DNA from: Utricularia gibba
Taxonomy: Eukaryota; Streptophyta; Magnoliopsida; Lamiales; Lentibulariaceae
Direction: 5' to 3'
Assembly: GCA_002189035.1 (NCBI GenBank)
Contig: NEEC01000002.1
Location: forward strand, 2,976,001-3,040,000
DNA length: 64,000 nucleotides
In this document: positions 35,580 through 47,791 of the stretch, in pieces
Layout of the letters: every line of letters starts with the position of its first letter
How positions within the stretch are numbered: position 1 is the stretch's first letter
The notes under the pieces: model-generated
Seen by the model: the letters and a program-made list of their open reading frames with translations, nothing else
What the model was told of the DNA's origin: nothing
Databases searched by the model: none
Program-made: the position numbers and the translations under genes

Positions 35580-36455
35580 ATGAGGGCAAAAGTAGGGAAG
35601 TTTGCGCAAGAAAAGGAGAAATTCCAGAGGCAAATGACGTGCAAGAGCATACCGTATTTTAAGCATCATGCAGATATGTTGAACACCAAATACTTGACTT
35701 TCATAGAAGAAATGCAAGCTGATCGGTACGGTGAGGTCAAGGGTGCAAAGGTAACACCCTATTGTCATATTGATCACGATATTCTGGTAGAATTAGGAAT
35801 TGTTGATAGAATTTCTTCTCTGTTTGAAGGCACAACATTTATGAATTTGTTTGAGATGAAATTTCCTGCTTACATTGAATTGTCTTACGAATTCGCTGCC
35901 ACCTTCGTGTATGAAATACCTGAAACTGTTCTAGACCCTGTTGCTATCCCTTTTAGGTTGATGGGTGTTGAATTTTCTTTTTCATTGGCTGAATGGAACG
36001 TAGCTCTAGGGGTTTGTTCAGAACATTATGTAGATTCTCATGAGTTTGCTGCATCCCTTTTTGATTATCCTAATGAATTTGATGCTGAGAAAATTTATGC
36101 GATTCTGATCGACCAGCATGCTATAGATTTAAGGCAAAAGGGACTAAGGCAGACTTGTTTGTTGATCCGGTTATGCGTTATGTTCATATCCTTGTTTGGA
36201 CGAATTGTAGGATTTAATTCCTTTTATAAGCATGAATTATTTGTCATGTGGTGTATTATGAACAAACGCTCTCTGAACCTAGGTGCTGTGATTGCTGAAC
36301 AGATGAATAAAGATTATAGACGCACAAAAATTCAACATTTGAGTTTTGGAAACATTATCACGCATCTTGCTCATACTTTATGTCCTAAAAAATTGACTAA
36401 ATTAGAATATTTCCATGTTGAAACTAGGACAGTACCTTTAGATGCATATTTCTGA
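35580..36455 (+). CDS. Transposon-associated ORF (putative plant transposon protein domain)
   Basis: A 291-aa uninterrupted frame, the longest in the window. Residues about 60-270 have the layout of the putative plant transposon protein domain (Transposase_32 type) found in Athila-like Gypsy elements: FEGTTFMNLFEMKFPAYIEL, then a helical region, GVEFSFSLAEWNVALGV, and late HLAHTL. Downstream (about 36560-36680) a short heptad-like segment, IKDLSEKMSDLIREVQEL, resembles the C-terminal coil often seen after this domain. Its biochemical role is unknown. Its intact state next to decayed gag is notable. It is probably element-encoded, not a host gene. Confidence 0.7.
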   Translation: MRAKVGKFAQEKEKFQRQMTCKSIPYFKHHADMLNTKYLTFIEEMQADRYGEVKGAKVTPYCHIDHDILVELGIVDRISSLFEGTTFMNLFEMKFPAYIELSYEFAATFVYEIPETVLDPVAIPFRLMGVEFSFSLAEWNVALGVCSEHYVDSHEFAASLFDYPNEFDAEKIYAILIDQHAIDLRQKGLRQTCLLIRLCVMFISLFGRIVGFNSFYKHELFVMWCIMNKRSLNLGAVIAEQMNKDYRRTKIQHLSFGNIITHLAHTLCPKKLTKLEYFHVETRTVPLDAYF

Positions 36456-37570
36456 CTGACCAGCATGCTATGGGTTTATTTTTATATCTTTGGCAGGTTT
36501 GTGTGGAAGTTCTATCCCTGGAAAAGTGAACTCAAATGCCCCTGCCCCTGCAACCTCCAAGCACAACAGCAAGGGATGTTGCTGCCCGGAAATGATCAAG
36601 GATTTGAGTGAAAAAATGTCTGATTTAATTCGTGAGGTGCAAGAGCTGAAATAGGGAGTGATTGACTCTTCCCTGAATAAGTAACTGGTGCTGAGCTTAT
36701 TTTATGAAGTTTAATTTTAATTTTATTTTTGTTTTTAGTTTTAATTTTCCTGAAGATCCTGTTCGTGTATGCGTCTATTAATCTATGCTAGGAATAGTCG
36801 AATGTCAGTTGTTTGTTTGTTTAACATCAGTAAATAGCTTCGAATTGCCACATGATTGAACATTGCAACTATGAGATGATTTGAATGTATGAGCTTTCTA
36901 TGCCTTTTATATTCCTAGGAGCATGCTATACCTTCAATTTTATGAGAGCATGTACATGATTAGAGGAACCTAGGAAGTGTGATCTAGATTAGTTTCACTT
37001 GAGTTCATAGACTTCATAATCGTTTTGGGGATTGGTTGCAAGCTTAAAAAAAAAAGGAAAAGCAGTACCGAAAAAATATTGAGAGCAAAGTCCTGAAAAG
37101 CAGTACATAATAAAAAAGCATGTGCTGACTCAACAAGTAGTGAATGGGTAAGAAGGGATGGATTGATCCGGAGGAGTAGGAGGAGGCCTGGAGTTATAGG
37201 GTATGAGTGCTTGGCGACCACTCTTTGAAAGAAAATGTAATAACATTATACCTGGATCAGTCTAGAACAAGCTACCCTTCACTTCCAAAAAGAAAAAAAA
37301 AAGAAAGGAAAAAAAAGAGGGTTGGCAACCATACTCCTAAACGATTTTGGATGAATCAACTTGAGGAAACAATCTCCGAAAACACTCCCTCAAGAGGAAT
37401 CTATTCATGCACATTTCAGTGATAACATGATATGCACACCATCACTCCTACAGCTCATACATCTAAATTTTATCAAAGTTGTTTATGTTCACCATTGGCG
37501 TTGACGAAATTAGTTTTCTGTTAGTCTTAAGTAGGACTTGGGGACAAGTTTCGTGTCGTTGTAGAATAGT

Positions 37571-38930
37571 ATGATGACACACATTTTCTCTGAATTTTAT
37601 AATACAAAATAATTATATTTCATTGTGGTTTAGGTTAGATAAATCTGGTTTATGTTAAAAAGTGGACTAAATCCTTTGATTTAATCCACTACCTTTGTTA
37701 CTAATGTTTGACTAAGTTCAGTAGGGAGATTAGCCGAAAAATCATACTTACAAACGTGTGGAACAAGTGAAAAAGGGCGCAGTATCCAAAGAGAGACAAA
37801 GAGCACTGTTCTGCCGCTACCTGCAATCTGTAAGTTCAGGCTAGGAACAGTGCTAGGGGTCAAGAACAGTGCAATGGAGTGAAGGAGGAGAGATATTTTT
37901 TTTTCAAAAAGAGGAGAGAGCGGGAACCGACAAAAGAAACACAGAACGCACGCAAGGGGGCTTCTCCCCCAACGCAAAAAATACCAACCAGAAGAGGGGA
38001 AGGAGGCCCTCATCGTCAAGAACACCATTAGAGCGCAGTCCAGCACTACTATTCCGGGCCATGAACAGTAGCAACCGGGCGACAGAACAATCTTTATTTC
38101 CTTTCCGTTTTCTGAGCATTTCGAGTTTTTGTATCTGACTTGGTTACAATGTTCATGTTATTTTTTCCACATTATCTGAATGAACTCGTGTTTTATTTTT
38201 CAAATATGAGTAGCTAAAGCCTTAGAGATGCCTTAATGTGAAGTATGGTGGTGTGGATCTTGGGTTAATGATATAATTTATATTTGTTTCTTAGTTATTG
38301 TTTCTATCCTTCCATGGGTAAACCTAAGGAGGGTAACAAGTAACTTCGCAACTTGATGCTTAATTTAGAGGTAAACCAACAAATTAAGGTGAGAGCAGTA
38401 GGTGTTAGTCTGAGGTAGAACCTGTAGAACCGAGTAGATCTAGTTTTATATGCTTTGCATGCGGGTAGACCTAATTGCAATGTTGGTGATGACATTAGGG
38501 ACTAACTTAGGCGAAAATATGGTGAATGATCTGAGTAGACTTAAGTTATTTAAAGTTGTGAGTGTAGGAGCATGGTAAATTAAATTAGGCACCTTAGTAT
38601 AATACCACCAACAAATTCTTAAGGGATCTTCATATTATTTTGAGTTAGAACCACTACCTGTTACCTTTAGCGTTAAAACCTTATATTGTTTACTAATCTT
38701 GTTTACCGAACTTGTTTACCAATGTTAGTCCGACCTTAGACTAAGACTTACTGTTATCCCAAATTATGCATTTACTAAAACACTTAGCAAGCACAAGCTC
38801 TTCGTGATCGACCCCGACATCTACTATACAAATTTTCTAAATTTGTATTTTGTGTAGATTAGGACTATAAATTTATTTAATGCGGAAGTTTACTTTTATT
38901 GCAACGATATGCTAAAATTTCCATTTATCA
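37571..38930 (+). repeat. Athila-like Gypsy LTR
   Basis: About 1360 bp. It ends CATTTATCA directly before the primer-binding site at 38934 and is similar along its length to the solo LTR at 12140-13458. The left end is approximate. Confidence 0.75.
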
Positions 38931-38933
38931 AAT

Positions 38934-38944
38934 TGGCGCCGTTG
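38934..38944 (+). other. tRNA-Asp primer-binding site
   Basis: TGGCGCCGTTG is complementary to the 3' end of plant tRNA-Asp and is the usual primer-binding site in Athila/Tat-type Gypsy elements. It lies 3 bp after the LTR end. Confidence 0.85.
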
Positions 38945-39120
38945 AAGAGGAGTGGTGTTTAATTGTTTTATATTTATAGTTGATGCATTTTCGTTCTTAT
39001 GGTGCAGGTAATCTCACTTTCTTCCTAGAAATTGAGAGAGCTATCAGCAAGAACAGGGTAAGAGTTAGGGAAGCGAGCAGATAGAGGTAGCTTCCACCCG
39101 AGACCAACAACGATTTAAGA

Positions 39121-39523
39121 ATGGCTGAACCTGAGAAGACCTTGAATGAATTAGATGCTGTTGATCATACCAACAGAGGTTTGTGCATCAGATTTCAAGA
39201 GGATGGAGCAAACGAGCTGAAACCGGCGATAAATTTTTTGCCAAAGTTCTATGGAAAAATTGGAGAGAACCCCATGAGCATCTAGATAGCGTGTCAGCAG
39301 TATGCACTTCATTCAAGGGAGTTGGAATGACTGAAAATTCCATTTGTTTAAAAGCCTTGCAGTTTACTTTGGAAGGAGGAGCCAAAACTTGGTTCAACTC
39401 ACTAAGGCCTGGAAGCATAACTGATTGGGCTGGAATGAAGAAGGTGTTTTTGGGCAAATATTTTCCAGCTTCCAAGGATGAATGTTGCGTGTCGTTTCCT
39501 CAACAAATTTTAAATATTTAAAA
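39121..39523 (+). pseudogene. Gypsy gag, frameshifted
   Basis: The frame from 39121 reads MAEPEKTLNEL, then GANELKPAINFLPKFYGKIGENP, and stops at about 39286. The same gag continues in another frame: EPHEHLDSVSAVCTSFK, ALQFTLEGGAKTWF, SLRPGSITDWAGMKKVFLGKYFPASK. This is the Retrotrans_gag (PF03732) pattern. A frameshift near 39260-39290 and loss of everything after about 39523 inactivate it. Confidence 0.87.
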
Positions 39524-42500
39524 CGTAAAACACAAAAAGCGTAGTACAAGTATCGATCACATGGAGTTGTTTTTTGTAAAAAGTGTTTGTAAGAAACTTT
39601 CACAAAATGTCACGATTTTACAAAAGGGGGTTTTTGAGATGTAGAAATAAAGTTGCAACCTAAGTGATGGGCTTTGACTACAGTGCGCAGTTCTTGGGAA
39701 TGAGATTCCGTCTCCTTCCTCTATGCGTCCTTGCCTCGGTTTTTACTGATTTCTTCCGAAGAACTGGTTATATGAGCAAGGAATAACCTACTCTCCCTTA
39801 CACTCTGATTGACAAGGAGGGACGAGAATAGACTCATGTGATTTCCCCTTGGACGATTAGGAAAACACGAGAATTGTCTTCAATTGCCTTCAAAATCAAA
39901 TTGTGTGCATGTGCCCAGCTCTTGACAATGGCCAGTGGTAGGTATGAGGTCACAACCTATCCACTGTCGCGATACCAAGGTCACAAACAATCCGCTACTT
40001 CCCTCGAACCGGTAGGGTTGGAGTTTGTGCTCTTCACCTTGATCTTTACCAAAATCCGCGAGAAGTGGCCTGCTACTCATGGACCTTGACTAAGAGTCGT
40101 TACAGTAAGACTACAACAAGATGTGTGGAAGTATGCGAAATCTGAATTGAATTCAGCGAAGAACCGAGTGTATTGCTCAAGACTTGGAAGGAAACTTCAT
40201 CTTCTCCCAAAAACTAAATGGTTTTAGCCATAAAGTGCCATCAAAACAGAAATGAAATTGGAAACTAAGTGTTCTTCTTCCTTGGAGAGGAAGAAGAACT
40301 CAAAAGTTCTAATCACAAGAGAAATTTTTCAATTTCTATTTAATTTTACATTGGTATCTTTAATTTTTTGCATTATATATGTTTCTTGTTTAGGCATCTA
40401 AATAGAGCCAACACTTTCACGAGGAAAGGAGGACACTATGCGAAAGTGCATAAATCCAACAATATGTATCTCATTATTCTATTTAGATTGCAGAGTGTGT
40501 TTTATAACATGTGGAGCTAGATATTGTATTTTTTTTTATATTTTGACAGTTTTTTTATTTGGTTTTATTTCATAAATCATCTTCATTATTCATCTTGATT
40601 TTTTTTTTTATTTTGACATGTGCAGTTGGTTAGCTTTCTATTGATTTGATGGATATTTGTTATGTTGGAATTTTTTTTGTTTGTTATAATTCTTGTGATT
40701 TGGTTTTTAAGTCTTTTTTTTTCTTTTTTCGTACTGTAGTCATAACTAGAAAATAACCAATAAAGGATGAGAAAAAATGCAGAGAATGGATTATTCAAAA
40801 ACCTAACGAGATCATTGTTATTGGAATTCACTTGAAGAAAAACACTTAATTAATGCTTTAAAAAAATAGTAGCCAAATGATGGAAATAAAAAAATGTATA
40901 GAAACCAATATACTTGAATGCTATTGAAGAAACTTTCAAGCAAGTGTACTTTGGAACAATAAAAAGAGTATAATCGCATATAAATTACAAGTTGAGATTT
41001 TCAAAAGAAACTACAATATGTTGGTGGATTTCTTAAGTGAATCGAGTATCGGATTGTACAACATAACAAAGATCATTGATGCTACTCTCTAATTATGGGC
41101 TGAATTGAAGGAGGTGTACTGATTATAATTATGGTTCAACAACATAATGCAATTTTTTCATTCCTTTACAATGAATCCACATAAAAATCAGACCAACCAT
41201 TCGCACTAGTAAAATTTATCTCAATGTGTATGCTGATGCCAAAGCTGCAACTCAAATTTTTTTCATTTACCATCACAACCAAATAATGCTCTGAAGAAGA
41301 TAATACAATCAATATGAAAATTCAGTTGGGAATAATGAATTCCACATTTTTCAGATTGAGAACTAGTAAAACTCAATAAACCCTAATTAAGAAAATTGGA
41401 ACTAATCTGAAAACTCAGACCCATCAACGCGCAAAAATGATTTTCATGGGTAAAAGTAACTACAAAATCAATCGGTCTCGAAAAACTTTGTCAGGCAATT
41501 GATCTAGGATGTGGATTCAATGAATGAATCATACAAGCTAGAAGATTATTATCTAAGAACTGAAATAGAAACTCAAAAATTTGTGAGGACTAACATACCT
41601 CTGAGGTACGTTAATCTTAATTGCTTAGCTTCAGAATACTGCCAAACTACGAACTCTAATTTATTTGGGTTGTTTTGTTGGCTTAAGAAGTCTACTTATG
41701 ATGCCTTAAATTAAGGATACTTAATTTAGAGATGAGATGCCATCTCTAAAATGAAATGGCAGTTGAAAAAGAGAGAGAAAATTCTTTCTACCACCAAGTA
41801 TTGAAGAGAAAATTTCAACATTAGCATTTTGTGTTTATTTTCTGAATGTAAATTCACATGAATACGATATTGTATTTATTTCTTTTTTACATTATATCAG
41901 AAGCAATCCGTGACACTACAACGTTCAGATTTTAACATTAAAATTCTGAAAAAAATTTGATGTAACATTAAGTTCATTTGCCTTTTTTCTAATTAAAGAA
42001 TTCGAAAATCAAGAATATTATGGAAATCATCTCTCATATCATCATTCTTCCGCCTCTTGTTCCTCTCAAAACTTCAATGGCTTCCTCTACAATTGAGAAT
42101 TGATTATTTTGGAAGATAACTTGTTTTATAGAAACAATGGTATGTGTTATGACTGATCATCTCAATTTTTTGCCTAGTTTGCTTGTGATTCCTTAATATC
42201 CATGTTTTTGTCATTGGTTTTTGAGGTTATGCAATTATGTTCAACTAAGTATTTTATTAGCTTTATTGTAAGTTATATTGGTATAGATGCAACAATGGAT
42301 TTTCAGAGATATTGCAATCCTCCTAATTAAATGGATGACCATCTATATTTGATTTTTAATCAAAGTTGTATGACTTCAAATATTGATATGTATATTAGTA
42401 TAACTCCATATTTTATGAATTTGATCATTTAACAAAACATTGGTATGTAAATTTTTTTTCCAAATAAATTTTATTATTATTAGTTTTTGAATTACATTTC

Positions 42501-42720
42501 AAATATTTTTTTGAATTCATATGATTAAATTGTACTAATGATATATTGTATTTTTAATCTCTAGTTAATATTGGAGAAGCATTAACCAATTGTAATAATC
42601 TATATATTTCACTAATATATCACAATCCTTTATCATCCGAATCAGCTTGTGAGAAATACATATGATAAGATTTAGACCATTTATGTTAGAAATATGCTAA
42701 TGAGTAAGTTAAATATGAAA
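39524..42720. other. Non-coding repeat-like and AT-rich sequence
   Basis: From 39524 to about 40330 the sequence is of moderate GC content and resembles non-coding retroelement DNA (AAGTATCGATCACATGGAGT near 39547), but I cannot assign it. From 40330 to 42720 it is AT-rich with no gene. Confidence 0.4.
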
Positions 42721-44420
42721 TAATGCAAGAAATTATTTCATCTCCACCTTCTTCAATTGATGATGATGATGATGAACAAATAGAAGATAGGTATTATGAA
42801 AACAATATTGTAATGCAAATTCCCACAATGGTTGAGTTTGATAAGACTTTCAACTTCTTCAATGACACAAGTGGCGATCCATGCAAGAGGTTTTTTTTAA
42901 AGATAAAACTTCAATGAAGTAAGTTTTGAGTTATTACTGTATCACGAAACTGAAAATGTCTTTTCAAGTTAAGAAGAGCAACAACAAGTAATATGAAATA
43001 AATTATATCAATCGGAATGTAATGTCTCCATGTGAATGACATGTTAGAGTATGGAATAACACTATGGCATAATACATGCGGCTTCATATTTGCTTTTCTA
43101 GAAATTTTGGAACTTCTAGAAATGAGAGCACTACTAGAAAATTTATGTATCTTTACATCATGAACATGGTTAAAGTAAATTCAAGGATACATGTTTCTGT
43201 AATTTATCATTTCAAATATCATATTAGCTTGAATAGACTACTGTTAGATGTGTTATTATGCATATGTATGGCACTTGTGAGAAATCTATGGCAAAACTCC
43301 CTTCTTATTTGTTATCTATTAAGAAAACGAATTCATCTAATTCATATTTATTATTTTACAAGCATTGAATTATATTTACTAACATAGTTGTTTTATCATA
43401 GATACTATATTTGAATATGAGAATCTTCATTCTCATAATAGCAAGCTAATGTTATACTATGCATTTTGGGCTTTGGGGTCATGCATCCGTGCTTTTCGGT
43501 ATTGTCGGTCAATTATTTTTTATGGAACATATCTATATGCAAGATATAGATATCAACTTCTAATAGCATACACATTTGATGGCAATTACATTGTAATTCC
43601 ACTTGTATTTTCTATTATTGAGAAAGAATCTTTTGAATCCTATTGTTGGTTTTTTAATCTTTTGGTTACGCATGTCATAAAAAGACGTTACATTTGTCTA
43701 GTTATTAATCATGGTGAAGAATTGTTATATGCAATTAAAGATATAACTGCTTTCAATAAATCTATGGAAGATTAAACAGTGTTTTACGTGGGGCATGATG
43801 ATTAACTCCAAAATCTCATATTGAGGGCACTTTTCATCAATGTGTTAAAGATTTTCACAATTAGTAGAGCAAAGATGGATTTAGTCATTGAAAGTGGTCA
43901 ATTATTTACTCCATATTTGCTTTCTGTTTATAGGAGATATAATCATAAATCAACCAACTATAGGGTTGAAAAATATAATACATAGAAAATGAGTGTCATT
44001 GTGATGTTTTGAAGCAAAAGCTCCAGAAAAAAACAAAAAATATTATATTTTGTTTGTTTAATAAATTTGACATGTATTTATGGAAAGTGACATAAAAAAT
44101 TCTATTTCATATTCATATGCTATTTCTGTAAGAATTATCTTTCGATGTATCATGTTATTTACAATATAACAATAGTTATTAACTTTGTTCATGTCCTAGG
44201 TATACAAGTAATTTAATGACAATGCAAGTTCTTATATTTCAAAATATTATTAAGTGAAGATCATTGCAAAAGTATATAAAAAGTAATTTAATCTATTAAT
44301 TCCTAAGAGTGAATGGAGTATGTTTCCATTTAATCTTGTTTATAATTCAACAAGAAAAGCGACTATTAGAGGTCATGCTAGATCAAAATCGTTTTCAAGT
44401 AGCTTAAATTATATATATTC
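42720..44420 (+). pseudogene. Mutator-like (MULE) transposase remnant 1
   Basis: The frame 43449-43775 encodes the MULE transposase core: ALGSCIRAFRYCRSIIFYGTYLYARY, LLIAYTFDGNYIVIPLVFSIIEKESFESYCWFF, and AIKDITAF. Upstream, MYGTCEKSMAKLPSYLL is seen in another frame (about 43260-43315). The segment near 44310-44400 (PFNLVYNSTRKATIRGHARSK) matches the arginine/lysine tail after the SWIM finger. Stops and frameshifts are frequent. No terminal inverted repeats were found. Confidence 0.8.
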
Positions 44421-44839
44421 AAAAGGAAAATCAACAATTGATTAATTTCAATTTCAAATATTTTTATGAATATGTTTTTGTGATTTTGTGATTTTAATTT
44501 ACATAATATTATTTATGCAAGTATTTTATATGTTATTGTATAATTTGTTGTATGCACTTGTATTGTTTATGCAACTATTCTATAAAGTTATGTTTTAATT
44601 TGTTAATTAATATAAATATTGTAATATATTGTATTTAATTTTTTAATATAAAGTATGTTTGAATGATTTTTTTTCAAAAAAGTGAGTATTTATGTAAATT
44701 TACATTCAAAAAATAAATATAAAATGTTGATATACAAATTTAATTTAAGACTAAAATACAAATTTGATCATGTTTTTAAATTCTATTTAGAATAGAGGGA
44801 GAAGTAATTTACCCCGAAAAGAGAACCGCACAGCTATAG
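44421..44839. other. AT-rich upstream spacer
   Basis: AT-rich with no coding signal. Its right end is the promoter region of the ERF gene. Confidence 0.5.
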
Positions 44840-44847
44840 TATAAAAC
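44840..44847 (+). promoter_or_regulatory. TATA box of the ERF gene
   Basis: TATAAAAC lies 57 bp before the ATG at 44904. A pyrimidine-rich leader (CTTTCTCTTCTTCTCT) follows. Confidence 0.75.
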
Positions 44848-44903
44848 ATGCATTTGCAGCTACCTCTAGCCTTTCTCTTCTTCTCTAAGTTTTCCTCGTT
44901 TAC

Positions 44904-45572
44904 ATGAAAGATCTGAATCTAGGACGCGCTGACGCTACCAAAATCAGAGTTTCGTATTCCGATCCGTATGCCACCGACACCTCTTCCGACGAATCCGACA
45001 CTCCCCGGAGCGATTTGAAGCGCAAAGTTCACGAGATTCTGCTCCGGAGACTCCCGCCGAAGGAGGGGGCGGTGATCGGAGTCAAGTTCAAGAGGATACG
45101 GCAGTCGAAGGAGGGTCGCGGTTTCGTGGGCGTGAGGATGAGGAAGTGGGGGAAATATGCTGCGGAGATCAGGGATCCGTTTTGCAACGGGAAACGTGTC
45201 TGGCTGGGAACGTTCGCAACCGCGGAGGAGGCAGCAGAGGCGTACGTCGCGAAGAAACGTGAGATTGAGGAGAAGCTGAGGGGGATACAACGGAGCTCCG
45301 ATGGGGCGAACGAGAAATCCTCCTATTCGGTCCTCAAATCCGAGTCTTGGGAATCGCACGATTCCGGTGAGAAGGAGGGTTCCGATAACATAGACGACTG
45401 CTGCGGTACAAACGAATCAGGCGAATCGAACAACTCTGGCGAATTTGGGGTCCTCCACGGTGTCCGTATTATAGATAAGAATGGATTCCTGGTGGGGGAT
45501 TTCAGCCGTCTCGATGATCTCAGTATCTGCGCCGCCGCTGAATACGAGGCCAGCACGCGCGGCCATGAGTAG
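44904..45572 (+). CDS. CRF-type AP2/ERF transcription factor
   Basis: Intronless frame of 222 aa. Residues 13-31 ([18 protein letters not shown]) match the CRF domain of cytokinin response factors. Residues about 72-127 are a single AP2 domain with [17 protein letters not shown] and [13 protein letters not shown]. The AAEIRD sequence places it with ERF rather than DREB proteins. The VRMRKWGK form and the [11 protein letters not shown] motif suggest group VI-L (ERF116-119-like). The C-terminal 90 residues are serine- and acid-rich with no named domain. Such proteins bind GCC-type boxes in the nucleus. The gene is convergent with the FLX-like gene, about 350 bp apart. No truncation is seen. Confidence 0.93.
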   Translation: MKDLNLGRADATKIRVSYSDPYATDTSSDESDTPRSDLKRKVHEILLRRLPPKEGAVIGVKFKRIRQSKEGRGFVGVRMRKWGKYAAEIRDPFCNGKRVWLGTFATAEEAAEAYVAKKREIEEKLRGIQRSSDGANEKSSYSVLKSESWESHDSGEKEGSDNIDDCCGTNESGESNNSGEFGVLHGVRIIDKNGFLVGDFSRLDDLSICAAAEYEASTRGHE

Positions 45573-45922
45573 CGCGTGTGAAGTCTGAGCTGTCGTTTCC
45601 TCTCCTCCGTACCTGTACCAGGTTTCACCTCTCTGAACAGTTAGCTTTATTTTTTTCTCGTTTGCTGTTCTGGGCTGATTCCTTTCATGTACAATGTCAC
45701 TGTACAAACTTCTGGGTTGATTTCAATGCTAACTTCTCTTCCAAATCTTGAACTTTATCTTACAGCAGCCTGTTCAAACAATCACTATGTTAGTTTACAT
45801 GTTACAGCCATGGCGTACCGCAAACCGCCATGCTTTTAAACGTATCTCCAGTATACATCGATCCATGGCTGCGTATAACCAGAGGATCAGGAAGATGATC
45901 CTTGGCTTACTCTACGACGCGA
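45573..45922. other. Shared 3' intergenic region
   Basis: It lies between the ERF stop (+ strand) and the FLX-like stop (- strand) and must hold both 3' untranslated regions. The open frame at 45748-46041 on + is antisense to the last FLX-like exon and is not a gene. Confidence 0.6.
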
Positions 45923-46824
45923 TTAACGTCGTTGGGGTCCTCGTTGATTCAGCGAGGCACGAGCAACCAATCCATAAACATCGCTATATTGTCCTTGATA
46001 TCTTGTTTCGGGGCTTCCATTCACCAATGCGTAGCCACTAATGCCTGTATTCAGAAGTGTGTTATCCCGGATGAGAAAAAGAAGAGAACTTGTATAAGAA
46101 AAGTGTACCTCTTGAACTCCTCTGAGAAGGTGCTAGCTCAGCACGAAGCAGCTCCATTTCTCGAGCCATGGACAGGATTTTACTTTCCATTGCACGGTTT
46201 TGTTCCACGAGATCTTCATTACCCTTTTTCTCATATTCGTGAGTTCTCCTGAGCGAACAACATGCATCTAAACCAAAGCACGAAGATTCAATCTTTTGAG
46301 TCACATGAACTACTAGCAAGTTTGTACCTTGCATCAGTGAGTTCTTTGTGGATCTTGTCAATGTCAGCACTCAGGACAGGTATCTGCTGGTTTTTCGCTT
46401 TCAGTTCGTTGATATCCTTGATCCCTGTTGCAACTTTCGAAGACAACTCCTGCTTTTGCGACGCAAGCTTCAGCATTTCTCCTCTAAGTTGCTTAATCTC
46501 CAGCCGTAGAGATTCGCAAAACTGGAGTTCGGCTTCGAGCTTCATCGCTCTTTCCATCAACTCCCTCGTGTACGCCTCTCTCTCAATATGTCGCTTACCC
46601 ATTACTTGATTTAATCTCAGAATTTCTTCCTTCACAGCATTCAGTTCCCTATCAAGCATCACATTATCATCAATCACACGTCTGTTCTCCGCAAGAAGCC
46701 TTTGAATTTCTCTCTGCTGTAAATCAAGTTCCTCCTCCAACGAAGGTAGTGGAGCAGGTCGATGTAGAGGAACTGTGCGTGGATCTTCGTAGAATCGCCG
46801 CGGTAATCGATATCTCCCAGCCAT
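45923..46824 (-). CDS. FLXL: FLX-like coiled-coil protein
   Basis: Three exons on the minus strand: 46328-46824, 46109-46248 and 45923-46044. Introns are GT-AG and the joined frame is 759 nt (252 aa plus stop), with codons split correctly at both junctions. The protein starts MAGRYRLPRRFYEDP, has a proline-rich N terminus, then a long coiled coil (about residues 27-215: EEELDLQQREIQRLLAENRR, LRLEIKQLRGEM, KNQQIPVLSADIDKIHKEL). It ends in a short tail with SPETRYQGQYSDVYG. This matches the FLC EXPRESSOR (FLX) family, nuclear proteins that act with FRIGIDA in FLC expression or in related roles. Which member it is cannot be fixed. An upstream in-frame ATG (46839) exists, but a splice acceptor just before the MAGRY codon suggests a 5' leader intron. 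Confidence 0.9.
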
Positions 46825-47172
46825 TCTAGAGACATGCAAAAACCCAATTGAAGATGAAAAATGTAATTCATCACAACTGAGAAACGAATGAACTCAAAAA
46901 TCGACGATGAGGTACAGAAACTGCAAGCACCTCTCACAAAACGCAACAGCAACTCACATAAAACCTTCAATCGCAAGCAAAAGACAAAAGCTCGCACGAA
47001 ACTCAATTTTCGGGGGTAGTACCAGTGAATGTCAGGCCGGTCCCCGAACACCTCCGCCGATTTGGGATAAAGCGTGTACGATTCTTGAAAATTTTGATTT
47101 CTCTGCTCTCAGAAAGTTTCTACAGCAAGAACTGAAGTCGCGGATTGCGGTGCTGCTGCCGAATGGGAGGAT

Positions 47173-47204
47173 TGGGCCTTCCGTGTTGGATTTATTTCGG
47201 CCCA
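47173..47204. promoter_or_regulatory. Pair of site II motifs upstream of FLX-like gene
   Basis: TGGGCC at 47173-47178 and GGCCCA at 47199-47204 lie about 350-380 bp upstream of the FLX-like ATG, in the presumed promoter. Such motifs are common in plant housekeeping and cell-cycle promoters. Function is inferred. Confidence 0.45.
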
Positions 47205-47759
47205 CTAACCAATATAATGAGCCATTTCGTTCATAATAAGATGCACAATTGTATAAAAAATTAGAAACGGGATAGATAAATGAATAGATCGATACAGAGT
47301 TCCAATAACTTTCTTCGTTCCTCAGAATGAAGAAAACGCAGAGGTTTCACTCACCGGAAAATGGTATGCGTTTACGGCCATCCCAATGAACGGAATGCTA
47401 ACTTTCCTTGCCGTTGCTCTTCTAAAGTACATATAGTAGTGCACATTGACAATCATTGTATTGAAATTACACATAAAATCTAAGTATATAACAAATATAA
47501 ATCATACTAAAAAATATTAAATACAATCAATTATTATTAATCTGTAATTTTTTTATATTTAATTATTTTATCTTCAAATTCTAATATTAGATTGTTTGTT
47601 CTATTATCACTTCAAGTTGAATTGATCAATTTATCGTCTAAACTCAATACATTTTTTTTAAACCGAAACTCAAATCAATAGAAAACTCATTTTGGGCAAG
47701 TCATATCACAAAACAAATGTTCTGAAACCATGTTAAAATTAAAAATTCAATAGATCTTA

Positions 47760-47791
<32 letters not shown>

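Larger units (their letters stand above)
35580..39523 (+). mobile_element. Athila-like Gypsy sequence around a single LTR
   Basis: From left to right: an open frame with a plant-transposon protein domain (35580-36455), a polypurine-like tract (ACTTGGGGACAAG, about 37538-37550), an LTR of about 1360 bp (37571-38930), a tRNA-Asp primer-binding site (TGGCGCCGTTG from 38934), and a gag start (39121-39523). The left parts belong to the 3' end of an element and the right parts to the 5' end, yet they share one LTR. Reverse transcriptase and integrase are absent from both sides. Confidence 0.75.

Noticed and set aside
45748-46252. Two + strand frames of 97 and 116 aa
   Set aside because: They are antisense to exons 2 and 3 of the FLX-like gene.
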